Assembly: GCF_000296215.2 (NCBI RefSeq)
Contig: NZ_CP013949.1
Location: forward strand, 2,845,501 to 2,909,500
Reading direction: 5' to 3'
Source of the DNA: Bradyrhizobium sp. CCGE-LA001
Lineage (GTDB): Bacteria; Pseudomonadota; Alphaproteobacteria; Rhizobiales; Xanthobacteraceae
DNA length: 64,000 nucleotides
Below, one piece after another: positions 8,394-15,871 of the stretch (the first letter of the stretch is position 1; every line of letters starts with the position of its first letter). A program made the translations under genes and the position numbers. The notes under the pieces were generated by a model. The model did not search any database. It saw nothing but the letters and a program-made list of their open reading frames with translations, and had not been told where the DNA came from.

Positions 8394-9743
8394 ATGCCCG
8401 ATTTTCCGACGCTGGCGAAGCTCGCCGAAGACCTCGAAAGCGGCCGCACGACCTCCCGCAAGCTGGTCGAGGCCTGCATCGCCAGGATCGCCGACCCCGC
8501 CGGCGAAGGCCAGCGCGCGTTCATCCATGTCGACAAGGAGGGCGCGCTCGCGGCGGCGGATGCGATGGACGGCTTACGCAAGGCCAAGGCAGCACCGTCG
8601 CGCTATGCCGGCATCCCGATCTCGATCAAGGACCTGTTCGACATCAGGGGGCAGGTGACGCGCGCCGGCTCCCGCGCGCTCGACGATTCCTCGCCGGCCG
8701 AGCAGGACGCCGTGACGGTGGCGCGCCTGCGCAAGGCCGGCTTCGTCGTGATCGGGCGCACCAACATGACCGAGTTCGCCTATTCCGGCATCGGCATCAA
8801 TCCGCATTACGGCACGCCGAAGGGCGCCTGGAACCGGGCCGAAGGCCACGTGCCGGGTGGCTCGTCCTCGGGCGCGGCAGTGTCCGTGCTCGACGGCATG
8901 GCGCATGGCGCGCTTGGCACCGACACCGGCGGCTCCTGCAGGATTCCGGCCGCCTTCAACGGCATCGTCGGCTACAAGCCGACGCAGCGCCGCGTGCCGC
9001 TGGACGGCTCAGTGCCGCTGTCGTTCTCGCTCGACAGCATCGGGCCGCTGGCGCGATCGGTCAGCTGCTGTGCCATACTCGATGCGGTGCTTGCGAACGA
9101 GCCGATCGTTCCGCTCAGGCCGCGCCCGGTGAAGGGTATGCGGCTCGCGGTGCCCACCACGATCGCGCTCGACGACCTCGATGCACAGGTCTCTACGGCG
9201 TTCGAGCGCGCGCTGAAATCGCTTGCCGATCACGGCGCCATCATCGAGCGCGTCGAGATGGCCGAATTCCACGACATCGGCCCGATGAACGCCAAGGGCG
9301 GCTTTGCCGCCTCCGAAAGCTATGCCTGGCATCGCTATCTGATCACGTCCAAGGGCGACGTCTACGACCCCCGGGTCGCCGTGCGCATCATGCGCGGCGA
9401 GGCGCAGAGCGCGGCCGACTACATTGACCTGCTCAACGAACGCCGCTCGCTGATCGCCCGCGTCAACGCGCGCATCGCGCCCTATGACGCGCTGGTGCTG
9501 CCGACCACGCCCAACACGCCGCCGAAGATCGCCGACCTCGCCGACGATCAGGCGTTCACCCGCGAAAACATCCGCGCCTTGCGCAATTGCAGCCTGATCA
9601 ACATGATCGACGGCTGCGCCATCTCGCTGCCGGCGCATCGCGAGGGCGAAGTTCCCGTCGGCCTGATGCTGGCGGGGGCGGGTGGGTCCGACCGACGTAT
9701 TTTCGAGCTCGCTGCCGGCATGGAGGCCGTAATTCGTGTTTGA
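8394..9743 (+). CDS. Amidase (amidase signature family)
   Basis: The 449-residue product carries the Ser-cisSer-Lys catalytic triad of the amidase signature family. The Lys is in SIKDLFD, GGSSSGAAVSV holds the cis-Ser, and GTDTGGSCRIPA holds the nucleophilic Ser. The enzyme hydrolyses carboxamides to acid and ammonia in the cytoplasm. The substrate is unknown, and it lacks the GatA-specific context (no gatC or gatB). The stop overlaps the start of the DUF2848 gene by 8 bp, so the two are translationally coupled and likely act in the same pathway. Confidence 0.92.
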   Translation: MPDFPTLAKLAEDLESGRTTSRKLVEACIARIADPAGEGQRAFIHVDKEGALAAADAMDGLRKAKAAPSRYAGIPISIKDLFDIRGQVTRAGSRALDDSSPAEQDAVTVARLRKAGFVVIGRTNMTEFAYSGIGINPHYGTPKGAWNRAEGHVPGGSSSGAAVSVLDGMAHGALGTDTGGSCRIPAAFNGIVGYKPTQRRVPLDGSVPLSFSLDSIGPLARSVSCCAILDAVLANEPIVPLRPRPVKGMRLAVPTTIALDDLDAQVSTAFERALKSLADHGAIIERVEMAEFHDIGPMNAKGGFAASESYAWHRYLITSKGDVYDPRVAVRIMRGEAQSAADYIDLLNERRSLIARVNARIAPYDALVLPTTPNTPPKIADLADDQAFTRENIRALRNCSLINMIDGCAISLPAHREGEVPVGLMLAGAGGSDRRIFELAAGMEAVIRV

Positions 9744-10425
9744 CCTCACTTTCACCGTCGACGCCCAGGACACCACAACGCCGCTGACGCTGGCCATCGA
9801 CCAGATGGTCATCGCCGGCTGGACCGGCCGCGATCCGGTCGCACGCGACAAGCACATCGCCGAGCTGCAAGAGATGGGCATCGCCCCGCCGGCCTCAACT
9901 CCGATCTATTACCGCGCCTCGGCGCGGCGGCTGACCCAGGAAGACAGCATCGAATGCACCGGCGGCGATTCCTCCGGCGAGGTCGAGTTCGTGCTGATCG
10001 GCTGGCAGGGCCGCATCTTCGTCGGCTGCGGTTCCGATCACACCGACCGCAAGGTCGAGGCTTACAGCGTCACTGTGTCCAAGCAGATGTGCGACAAGCC
10101 GGTCGCCTCCACCCTGTGGGAGCTCGAAGACGTCATCGGCCATTGGGACAGGATGATCCTGCGCTCCTACGCCACCATCAAGGGCGAGCGCGCGCTGTAC
10201 CAGGAGGGCACGCTGGATGCGATGCTGCCGGTCACTGACCTGATCGCGCGCGGCGGCTTCCCCAGCGGAAAGTTGCCCGACGGCTGCGCCATGTTCGGCG
10301 GCACCTTCGCCGCCAAGGGCGGCATCCGCCCGGCGGACCGCTTCGATTTCGAGCTTGAAGACCCCGTGCTGAAGCGCACGATCAGGCACGGCTACGACGT
10401 GGTGACGCTGCCGGTGAGGGGCTGA
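9736..10425 (+). CDS. DUF2848 family protein
   Basis: The 229-residue product starts at a GTG inside the end of the amidase gene. Its sequence (GWTGRD, PIYYRAS, EVEFVLI, GCGSDHTDRKVEAYSV, ELEDVIGHWD, FGGTFAAKGG, FDFELEDPVL) matches my recollection of the DUF2848 family. The C-terminal part resembles the fumarylacetoacetase-type fold. I infer an enzyme acting on the amidase product, because such pairs are often found together. No catalytic mechanism can be assigned from sequence alone. Confidence 0.78.
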   Translation: MFDLTFTVDAQDTTTPLTLAIDQMVIAGWTGRDPVARDKHIAELQEMGIAPPASTPIYYRASARRLTQEDSIECTGGDSSGEVEFVLIGWQGRIFVGCGSDHTDRKVEAYSVTVSKQMCDKPVASTLWELEDVIGHWDRMILRSYATIKGERALYQEGTLDAMLPVTDLIARGGFPSGKLPDGCAMFGGTFAAKGGIRPADRFDFELEDPVLKRTIRHGYDVVTLPVRG

Positions 10426-10435
10426 GGCCTCTCCG

Positions 10436-10560
10436 CGTCATTGCGAGGAGCCCTTTCGACAAGCGATCCAGATTGGTTCCGCGGAGGGATCCTGGATTGT
10501 TTCGCGGGGCCTGTCATCGGGCCGCGCTTCGCGCGGACTCGATGGCTCGCATGACGAGGA
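10436..10560. repeat. REP-like intergenic repeat (CATTGCGAGGAGC type)
   Basis: The block begins GCGTCATTGCGAGGAGCCC and ends with GGCTCGCATGACGAGG, with an internal GCGCGAAGCGCGG-type hairpin. A related piece in inverse orientation closes the vapC relic at about 60179-60211 (GCAAGGGCTCCTCGCAATGAC). It lies between DUF2848 and the dioxygenase pair. Confidence 0.55.
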
Positions 10561-10616
10561 CATCATCATCGGAAATCGGGTGGCGGGGTGAACGCCGGGC
10601 TATAAAGGTGATTGCC

Positions 10617-11363
10617 ATGACAATGACCGCACGCAAATCGCCCCAAACGTCATCCATCGACCTCGCCGCCCATCTCGATGCACTCGACTGGCCGCAGATC
10701 ACCGCCGAACTCGACGCACAAGGCTGCGCGGTCCTGAAGAACCTCCTCACTCCGGACCATTGCCGCGCCATCGCCGGCCTCTATCCTGACGACACGCAGT
10801 TCCGCAGCCGGATCGTCATGGGCCGCCACGGCTTTGGCCGCGGCGAGTACAAGTATTTCTCCTATCCGCTGCCCGACCTGATCGCGCAGCTGCGCCCCGC
10901 GCTCTACGCGCACCTACAAGCCGTCGCCAACCGCTGGAACGAGGCGATGGGGATCGACATCCGCTACCCCACGACCCATGCCGCGTTTCTCAGGCGCTGC
11001 CACGAGGCCGGCCAGGCGCGGCCGACGCCGCTGCTGCTGCAATATGAGGCCGGCGACTACAATTGCCTGCATCAGGACCTCTACGGCGAGCACGTGTTCC
11101 CGATCCAGGTCGCGATCCTGCTGTCCGAGCCGGGCCGAGACTTCACAGGCGGCGAGTTCGTGCTGACCGAGCAGCGGCCGCGCATGCAGTCGCGCGCCGA
11201 GGTGGTGCCGCTGGCGCAGGGCGACGCCGTCGCCTTCGCTGTGCATCATCGCCCGGTGCAGGGGACACGCGGCACCTACCGCGTTAACATGCGCCATGGC
11301 GTCAGCCGGATCAGATCCGGCCAGCGCCACACGCTGGGTGTGATCTTTCACGATGCCAAATGA
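10617..11363 (+). CDS. 2-oxoglutarate/Fe(II) dioxygenase, Oxygenase-NA type (presumed DNA-alkylation repair)
   Basis: The 248-residue product has the double-stranded beta-helix iron site: HQD at residues 152-154, a distal His at about 210-211, and an Arg at about 222 for 2-oxoglutarate. The overall sequence (YKYFSYPLP, LLLQYEAGDYNCLHQD, FTGGEFVLTEQRPRMQSR, RGTYRVNMRHGVS) fits the Oxygenase-NA family, annotated as acting on damaged nucleic acids. The ATG at 10617 was chosen because AAAGGTG precedes it; a longer frame to 10473 runs through a REP repeat. The stop abuts the GTG of alkB with no gap, so both form one repair operon. Confidence 0.85.
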   Translation: MTMTARKSPQTSSIDLAAHLDALDWPQITAELDAQGCAVLKNLLTPDHCRAIAGLYPDDTQFRSRIVMGRHGFGRGEYKYFSYPLPDLIAQLRPALYAHLQAVANRWNEAMGIDIRYPTTHAAFLRRCHEAGQARPTPLLLQYEAGDYNCLHQDLYGEHVFPIQVAILLSEPGRDFTGGEFVLTEQRPRMQSRAEVVPLAQGDAVAFAVHHRPVQGTRGTYRVNMRHGVSRIRSGQRHTLGVIFHDAK

Positions 11364-12026
11364 GTGAGGCGATTGACCGCGGATCTGTTTGATAGCGTTG
11401 CTGAGGCGCAGCCGTCGCGCGAAGAAATCGCCGACGGCGCCGTGCTGCTGCGCGGCTTTGTCAGGCCGATCGAGAGCGCGCTGATCGAGGCCGTGCGCGC
11501 GATCGTGGTGCAGTCGCCGTTCCGGCGCATGACCACGCCCGGCGGCCATCAGATGTCGGTGGCCATGACCAATTGCGGCGAGCGCGGCTGGATCACCGAC
11601 CACACCGGCTATCGCTATGATCCCATCGATCCGCGCACCGGTGCGCCCTGGCCGCCGATGCCGCAGGTGTTGCGCGATCTCGCCCGCCGCGCGGCGGAGC
11701 AGGGCGGCTTCAAGTCCTTTGCGCCCGATGCCTGCCTCGTCAATCGCTACGAGCCCGGCACGCGGCTGTCGCTGCATCAGGACAAGGACGAGCTCGACTA
11801 TTCCGCGCCGATCGTATCGGTCTCGCTGGGCCTGCCCGCGACATTCCTGTTCGGCGGCCTCGCGCGCAGCGACAAGCCGCGCCGTTTCCGGCTGGTCCAT
11901 GGTGATGTCGTGGTCTGGGGCGGGTCCAGCCGGCTCGCCTATCACGGCGTCGCCCCGCTCGCCGATGGTGAGCATGCGCTGCTGGGACGGAAGCGGATCA
12001 ACCTGACGTTCCGCAGGACGCGCTAG
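11364..12026 (+). CDS. alkB: DNA oxidative demethylase AlkB
   Basis: The 220-residue product aligns by eye with Escherichia coli AlkB along its whole length. It shares SPFRRM, TPGGHQMSVAMTNCG, DPIDPRTGAPWPPMP, DACLVNRYEPG and PIVSVSLGLPA. The iron ligands are His138 and Asp140 (LHQDKDE) and His194, and the 2-oxoglutarate motif RINLTFR lies at 211-217. It removes methyl groups from 1-methyladenine and 3-methylcytosine in single-stranded DNA by oxidation. The start is a GTG directly after the upstream gene's stop. No Ada box could be identified. Confidence 0.97.
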   Translation: MRRLTADLFDSVAEAQPSREEIADGAVLLRGFVRPIESALIEAVRAIVVQSPFRRMTTPGGHQMSVAMTNCGERGWITDHTGYRYDPIDPRTGAPWPPMPQVLRDLARRAAEQGGFKSFAPDACLVNRYEPGTRLSLHQDKDELDYSAPIVSVSLGLPATFLFGGLARSDKPRRFRLVHGDVVVWGGSSRLAYHGVAPLADGEHALLGRKRINLTFRRTR

Positions 12027-12030
12027 TCCA

Positions 12031-12149
12031 TCTCCTCATCCTGAGGAGCGCGCCCTTGGCGCGCGTCTCGAAGGATAGAGGCCCGGGTGGCTACAGCGGG
12101 GGCCTTCATGGTTCGAGACGGCGCTGGCGCGCCTCCTCACCATGAGGAT
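12031..12149. repeat. Palindromic intergenic repeat (CCTCATCCTGAGGAGCGCGC type)
   Basis: The left part CTCATCCTGAGGAGCGCGCC and the right part GGCGCGCCTCCTCACCATGAG are near reverse complements, with CGTCTCGAAGG / TTCGAGACGG inside. This unit is familiar from Bradyrhizobium intergenic regions. It separates the convergent alkB and TPP-enzyme genes. Confidence 0.65.
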
Positions 12150-12151
12150 CA

Positions 12152-13780
12152 CTACGGCTTCGGTGGGTGAATGAACGCCCACGGGCTGACTTCCGAATCC
12201 CTGTCCACCTCGACCGAGATCAGATACGGCCCGTCGTGGCTAAGTGCCTTTTCCAGCACCGCCTTGAATTGCTCTGGCGCCGTGACGCGCGCGGCCGCAA
12301 CGCCGAAGGACTCCGCGAGCTTGACGAAATCCGGATTGACGAGATCGGACGCCACCACGCGGCCGTCGAAATGCTGACGCTGATCGCGGCGGACATTGCC
12401 GTAGGCGTTGTTGTTGAACACCAGCGTCACCACGCCGATGTTGAACTGCACGGCCGTCGACAGCTCCTGCACACCGAACATGAAGCCGCCGTCGCCGGTG
12501 ATGGCCACCACCGGCTTGTCGGGATTGGCGACCTTGGCGCCGAGCGCGGTCGGAAAGCCCGAGCCGAGCGTGCCCTGATAGCCCGAGGTGATGAAGCTGC
12601 GCGGCTCGTAGACGGGAAAGCCGTACCAGGAGGCGAATCCGACCTGCGACAATTCATCGGTGACGATCGCATTCGCCGGCAGCACCTCGCGCAGGATGTT
12701 GAGATACGCCATCTGCGGCTGGACGCGCTGGATCTCGGCTTGCGCCGACGCCGTAGCCTCGCGGATGTCTCCGCGCCGGCCGCTGCTTCTCTCATAGCCG
12801 GCCTTCCTCACGGCCGCGACGAGATCGGCGGTGCCGTCCCTGGCATCGGCGACGATGGCCGCATCGGAAGCAAGCCGGCGCATCTCGGCCGGATCGATGT
12901 CGATCCGAATGGATTTCAGTCCCTGCGGCTGATACGGCCAGCGAAAGCCCGAGGCGGGCAGCTCCGCGCGGGTGCCGATCGCGATCATCAAATCGGTCGT
13001 GGGCCAGAGCTTGTAGGCCGCCGCCATGGTGAGCCCTAGCTCATGCGCGTTGGAGACGATGCCGCGGCCGCTGCGGAAGGCGACGACGGGCGCATCGATC
13101 ATTTCGGCGAGCTCGAGAATCTCCTCGCGCGCTTCGATCGCGCCGCTGCCGACGAAGATCATCGGCGCCTTGCTGGATTTGATCAGTGCCGCCGCCTTCT
13201 TGATCAAATCAGGATCAGGCCGCGGCGCGGGCAGCGGCTCCAGCACCTGCGCGGCGGCAGTGTCGGCGCGCTGGGTGAAAACGTCCCAGGGCATCTCGAC
13301 CGAGGCGGGGCCGCGCCGTCCCGACATCATCTCCTGGAACGCGCGTGCCACCACCGTCGGCGCGTTGCCGGGATATTCGATCCGGTCCGCCCATTTCACA
13401 TAGGTGCGCAAGGTCGCGAGCTGGTCCGGCATCTCGTGCAGATGGCCGCGGCCCTTGCCTAGGAATGACGTCGGCACCTGGCCGGTCACGCACAGCACCG
13501 GCTCGTTGCAGCCGAAGGCGGTGAGCAGCGCCGCGCTGGCATTGAGCACGCCGGGGCCGGGCACCACGCTGAACACGCCGGGCCTGCCGCTGGAGCGCGC
13601 ATAGCCGAACGCCATGTAGCCGCAAGCCTGCTCGTGCCGCGCGCCGATCACCTTGAGTTGGGCCTGGTGGAAGGCATCGAACAGGCCGTAGACCTGCGCG
13701 CCGGGCAGGCCGAACACGGTGTCGACACCATGGGCGACGAGCCCGCTTACGATCGCTTCGCCGCCGGTGAGGGTGGTCAT
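12152..13780 (-). CDS. Thiamine-pyrophosphate-dependent enzyme, acetolactate-synthase-like
   Basis: The 542-residue product has the three-domain layout of the TPP enzyme family. The N-terminal PYR domain carries the conserved Glu in ARHEQACGYMAFGYAR. A central domain follows, and the PP domain holds TGDGGFMFGVQEL through VFNNNAYGN, the GDG-x-NN cofactor motif. Family members act as acetolactate synthases, decarboxylases or oxalyl-CoA-type lyases. There is no small regulatory subunit beside it, so biosynthetic acetolactate synthase is unlikely. It is third in a minus-strand run after hpaH and hpaF, suggesting a catabolic 2-oxo acid substrate. ATG 13780 and GTG 13792 are both possible starts. 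Confidence 0.85.
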   Translation of the reverse strand: MTTLTGGEAIVSGLVAHGVDTVFGLPGAQVYGLFDAFHQAQLKVIGARHEQACGYMAFGYARSSGRPGVFSVVPGPGVLNASAALLTAFGCNEPVLCVTGQVPTSFLGKGRGHLHEMPDQLATLRTYVKWADRIEYPGNAPTVVARAFQEMMSGRRGPASVEMPWDVFTQRADTAAAQVLEPLPAPRPDPDLIKKAAALIKSSKAPMIFVGSGAIEAREEILELAEMIDAPVVAFRSGRGIVSNAHELGLTMAAAYKLWPTTDLMIAIGTRAELPASGFRWPYQPQGLKSIRIDIDPAEMRRLASDAAIVADARDGTADLVAAVRKAGYERSSGRRGDIREATASAQAEIQRVQPQMAYLNILREVLPANAIVTDELSQVGFASWYGFPVYEPRSFITSGYQGTLGSGFPTALGAKVANPDKPVVAITGDGGFMFGVQELSTAVQFNIGVVTLVFNNNAYGNVRRDQRQHFDGRVVASDLVNPDFVKLAESFGVAAARVTAPEQFKAVLEKALSHDGPYLISVEVDRDSEVSPWAFIHPPKP

Positions 13781-13861
13781 TGCGCTATCCACTTCTATTG
13801 GAGTTCAGGTTCCTCGACAGTGCCGTTTAGCAGAAGTCCGAAGCCCGCGGCTTCGGAAACG

Positions 13862-14260
13862 TCAGCCCGCTTGTGCCGCAGCTTTCAGAACGTCGTGGAT
13901 GTTGTTGCGCTTCCAGCTGGTGTCCTTGTCGTTGATCTGCATGTCGAACGACAGGGAGAACCTGCTGGCGGCGAAGACGGGATCGAGATGTTTGGAGAGC
14001 GCCTGGAAGACATGCTCGCCGGCCTTCTGGCGCGTCGGCAGATCGCGGCCTTCGCCGATCCGCAGCACCATGTCGAGAAAGGCGTAGTCCTGACGCGCGT
14101 CCGCGATCGCATAGTGCTCGCAGCGGATGGCGCGAACGCGGATGCCGCCGAGCGGGAAGATGCCGGTCTCGACCGCCGCCTTGCGCACGACCTCGCAGAC
14201 CAAGGCCATGTCGAGACGGCCGTCGAGATTGGCCGAATATTCGATGGTGAAATGCGGCAT
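13862..14260 (-). CDS. hpaF: 5-carboxymethyl-2-hydroxymuconate isomerase
   Basis: The 132-residue product begins MPHFTIEYSANLDG, providing the N-terminal Pro that acts as the catalytic base in the tautomerase superfamily. It shares TGIFPLGGIRVRA, DYAFLDMVLRIGEGRDL and RQKAGEHVF with E. coli HpaF. It would isomerise 5-carboxymethyl-2-hydroxymuconate in homoprotocatechuate meta-cleavage. It lies 45 bp after hpaH and 81 bp before the TPP-enzyme gene, all on the minus strand. Confidence 0.92.
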   Translation of the reverse strand: MPHFTIEYSANLDGRLDMALVCEVVRKAAVETGIFPLGGIRVRAIRCEHYAIADARQDYAFLDMVLRIGEGRDLPTRQKAGEHVFQALSKHLDPVFAASRFSLSFDMQINDKDTSWKRNNIHDVLKAAAQAG

Positions 14261-14305
14261 CGCGGTTTCACTCCCTGTCTTCTCATTCGCCGACCGATTT
14301 ATTTG

Positions 14306-15112
14306 TCAGGCGAAGTAGCAGCTCACCGAGCCATAGGCGCCATAATCCGCCTGCATTGTGTCGCCCTTGCGGGTTTCGATCGGACGAATGAAGGAGCCGG
14401 CGAGCACGACCTGTCCGGGCTCCAGCGCGAGGCCGAGCGGCGCGATCTTGTTGGCGAGCCAGGCCACCGCGGTCGCGGGATGATTGAGCACGCCGGCGGC
14501 AAGGCCCGTCTCCTCGAGCTGGCCATTCCTGAAGCACAGCGCGCCGATCCAGCGCAGGTCGGCATCCAGCGGCCGGATCGGCCTTCCGCCGAGCACGATG
14601 CCGGCGTTGGCCGCGTTGTCGGCGATGGTGTCGAAGATCTTTCGCGTGGCCTTGGTCTTGGCGTCGACCCGCTCGATGCGCGTGTCCAAAATCTCCAGCG
14701 CCGGCACGACGAAGTCGGTGGCGTTGAGCACGTCGAACATGGTGCAGTCGGGGCCTGACAGGCGCTTGCTCATGACGAAGGCGAGCTCGGCCTCGACACG
14801 CGTGGCGATGAAGCGCTCGGTCGGCACCAGCCCGCCATCGGCAAAGAACATGTCGTCGAGCAGCACGCCGGAGTCAGGTTCGTCGATGTCAAGCGCGCTC
14901 TGCATCGCCTTCGAGGTCAGGCCGATCTTGTGGCCCTTGACGATGCGCCCCTCCGCGATCTTGACGTCGACCCAGGCCTTCTGAATCGCGTAAGCATCCA
15001 CGATGGTGATGTCAGGGAAGTCCTGCGAGAGCTGCCGGATCTGCGTGCGGGTCTTCTCCGCCTGGTGCAGACGTCCCGCGCAAGCTTGGATATCGTCGTT
15101 GGAAAGCGCCAT
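14306..15112 (-). CDS. hpaH: 2-oxo-hept-3-ene-1,7-dioate hydratase
   Basis: The 268-residue protein matches the HpaH/HpcG family in length and motifs: GHKIGLTSKAMQ, PDSGVLLDDMF, VEAELAFVM, PALEILDTRI, GGRPIRPLD and GLAAGVLNHPATAVAWLANK. It hydrates 2-oxohept-3-ene-1,7-dioate to the 4-hydroxy compound cleaved by HpaI, with a Mg2+ site formed by the Glu residues of VEAELAF. It is the first gene of the minus-strand run, reading away from hpaR, with a palindromic operator candidate 45-60 bp upstream of its start. Confidence 0.93.
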   Translation of the reverse strand: MALSNDDIQACAGRLHQAEKTRTQIRQLSQDFPDITIVDAYAIQKAWVDVKIAEGRIVKGHKIGLTSKAMQSALDIDEPDSGVLLDDMFFADGGLVPTERFIATRVEAELAFVMSKRLSGPDCTMFDVLNATDFVVPALEILDTRIERVDAKTKATRKIFDTIADNAANAGIVLGGRPIRPLDADLRWIGALCFRNGQLEETGLAAGVLNHPATAVAWLANKIAPLGLALEPGQVVLAGSFIRPIETRKGDTMQADYGAYGSVSCYFA

Positions 15113-15157
15113 GTGATCCCAAGGCGTGTGATCTTACAGATCGTGGTGCCCGGAGAT

Positions 15158-15173
15158 ACTTAACATGTTAAGT
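15158..15173. promoter_or_regulatory. Perfect 16-bp palindrome between hpaH and hpaR, probable MarR-type operator
   Basis: ACTTAACATGTTAAGT is its own reverse complement. It is AT-rich in an otherwise GC-rich context and sits in the 124-bp divergent region, 45 bp before the hpaH start and 63 bp before the hpaR start. Size, symmetry and position fit the binding site of a MarR dimer, so I infer that HpaR represses both arms from it. Confidence 0.7.
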
Positions 15174-15236
15174 GAATGCGTCAAACACAAATTCGGCTTG
15201 CTGCAGTGCAAACGTTTGGCGGCATGAAAGGGCGTC

Positions 15237-15755
15237 ATGGTGAAGAGACCGGCTGATCCTGCGAATGGAGGCGGACCTGTCGCACGGCAGGTGCCGATGC
15301 GCGATTTCTCGCGCTCTCTGCCGATGTCGCTGCTGCGGGCGCGCGAGGCGGTAATGCGGCAATTCCGCCCCTCGCTGCGCGAGCACGGCTTGACCGAGCA
15401 GCAATGGCGCATTCTGCGCGCGCTCGCTTCCATCGAGGCGGTCGAAGTCACGGAACTCGCGCGCACCGCGTTCCTGCTGGGGCCGAGCCTGTCGCGCATC
15501 CTGCGCGACCTCGAGGCGCGCAATCTGATCGAGCGCAAGACGGCGAAGGCGGACCAGCGCCGCAGCATGGTCTCGATCTCGAAAGAGGGCGTGAAGCTGA
15601 TGGCCTCGGTGGCGCCGACCTCGGAGGCGATCTATGCGGAGATCACGCGACGCTTTGGCGCACGCAAGCTCGCCGAGTTGCAGGAGATGCTTGGCGAGCT
15701 CGAACAGAGTCTCGCAGGCCTCGGCGCAAGCGAAGAGGCAAGTGCCGAGGAGTGA
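15237..15755 (+). CDS. hpaR: MarR-family regulator of homoprotocatechuate degradation
   Basis: The 172-residue protein contains the winged helix-turn-helix core LTEQQWRILRALASIEAVEVTELA-type helices followed by the wing LIERKTAKADQRRSMVSIS. MRDFSRSLPMSLLRAREAVM upstream of it is typical of HpaR rather than of generic MarR proteins. It would repress the hpa genes until the aromatic substrate binds. It is divergent from hpaH across a perfect palindrome. Residues 1-20 are poorly conserved in character, so a start at the internal ATG of MRDFSR is possible. Confidence 0.88.
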   Translation: MVKRPADPANGGGPVARQVPMRDFSRSLPMSLLRAREAVMRQFRPSLREHGLTEQQWRILRALASIEAVEVTELARTAFLLGPSLSRILRDLEARNLIERKTAKADQRRSMVSISKEGVKLMASVAPTSEAIYAEITRRFGARKLAELQEMLGELEQSLAGLGASEEASAEE

Positions 15756-15871
15756 CACCTGATATGCGCGCCCGTGCGGCCACGGCCATGGACATTCGTG
15801 CGCTTTTTCGCTCAACTTGCTGCCAAGCCGATCTCTGAAAAATCGGCGCGAGTGGAGGCACGCAGGCCGTC

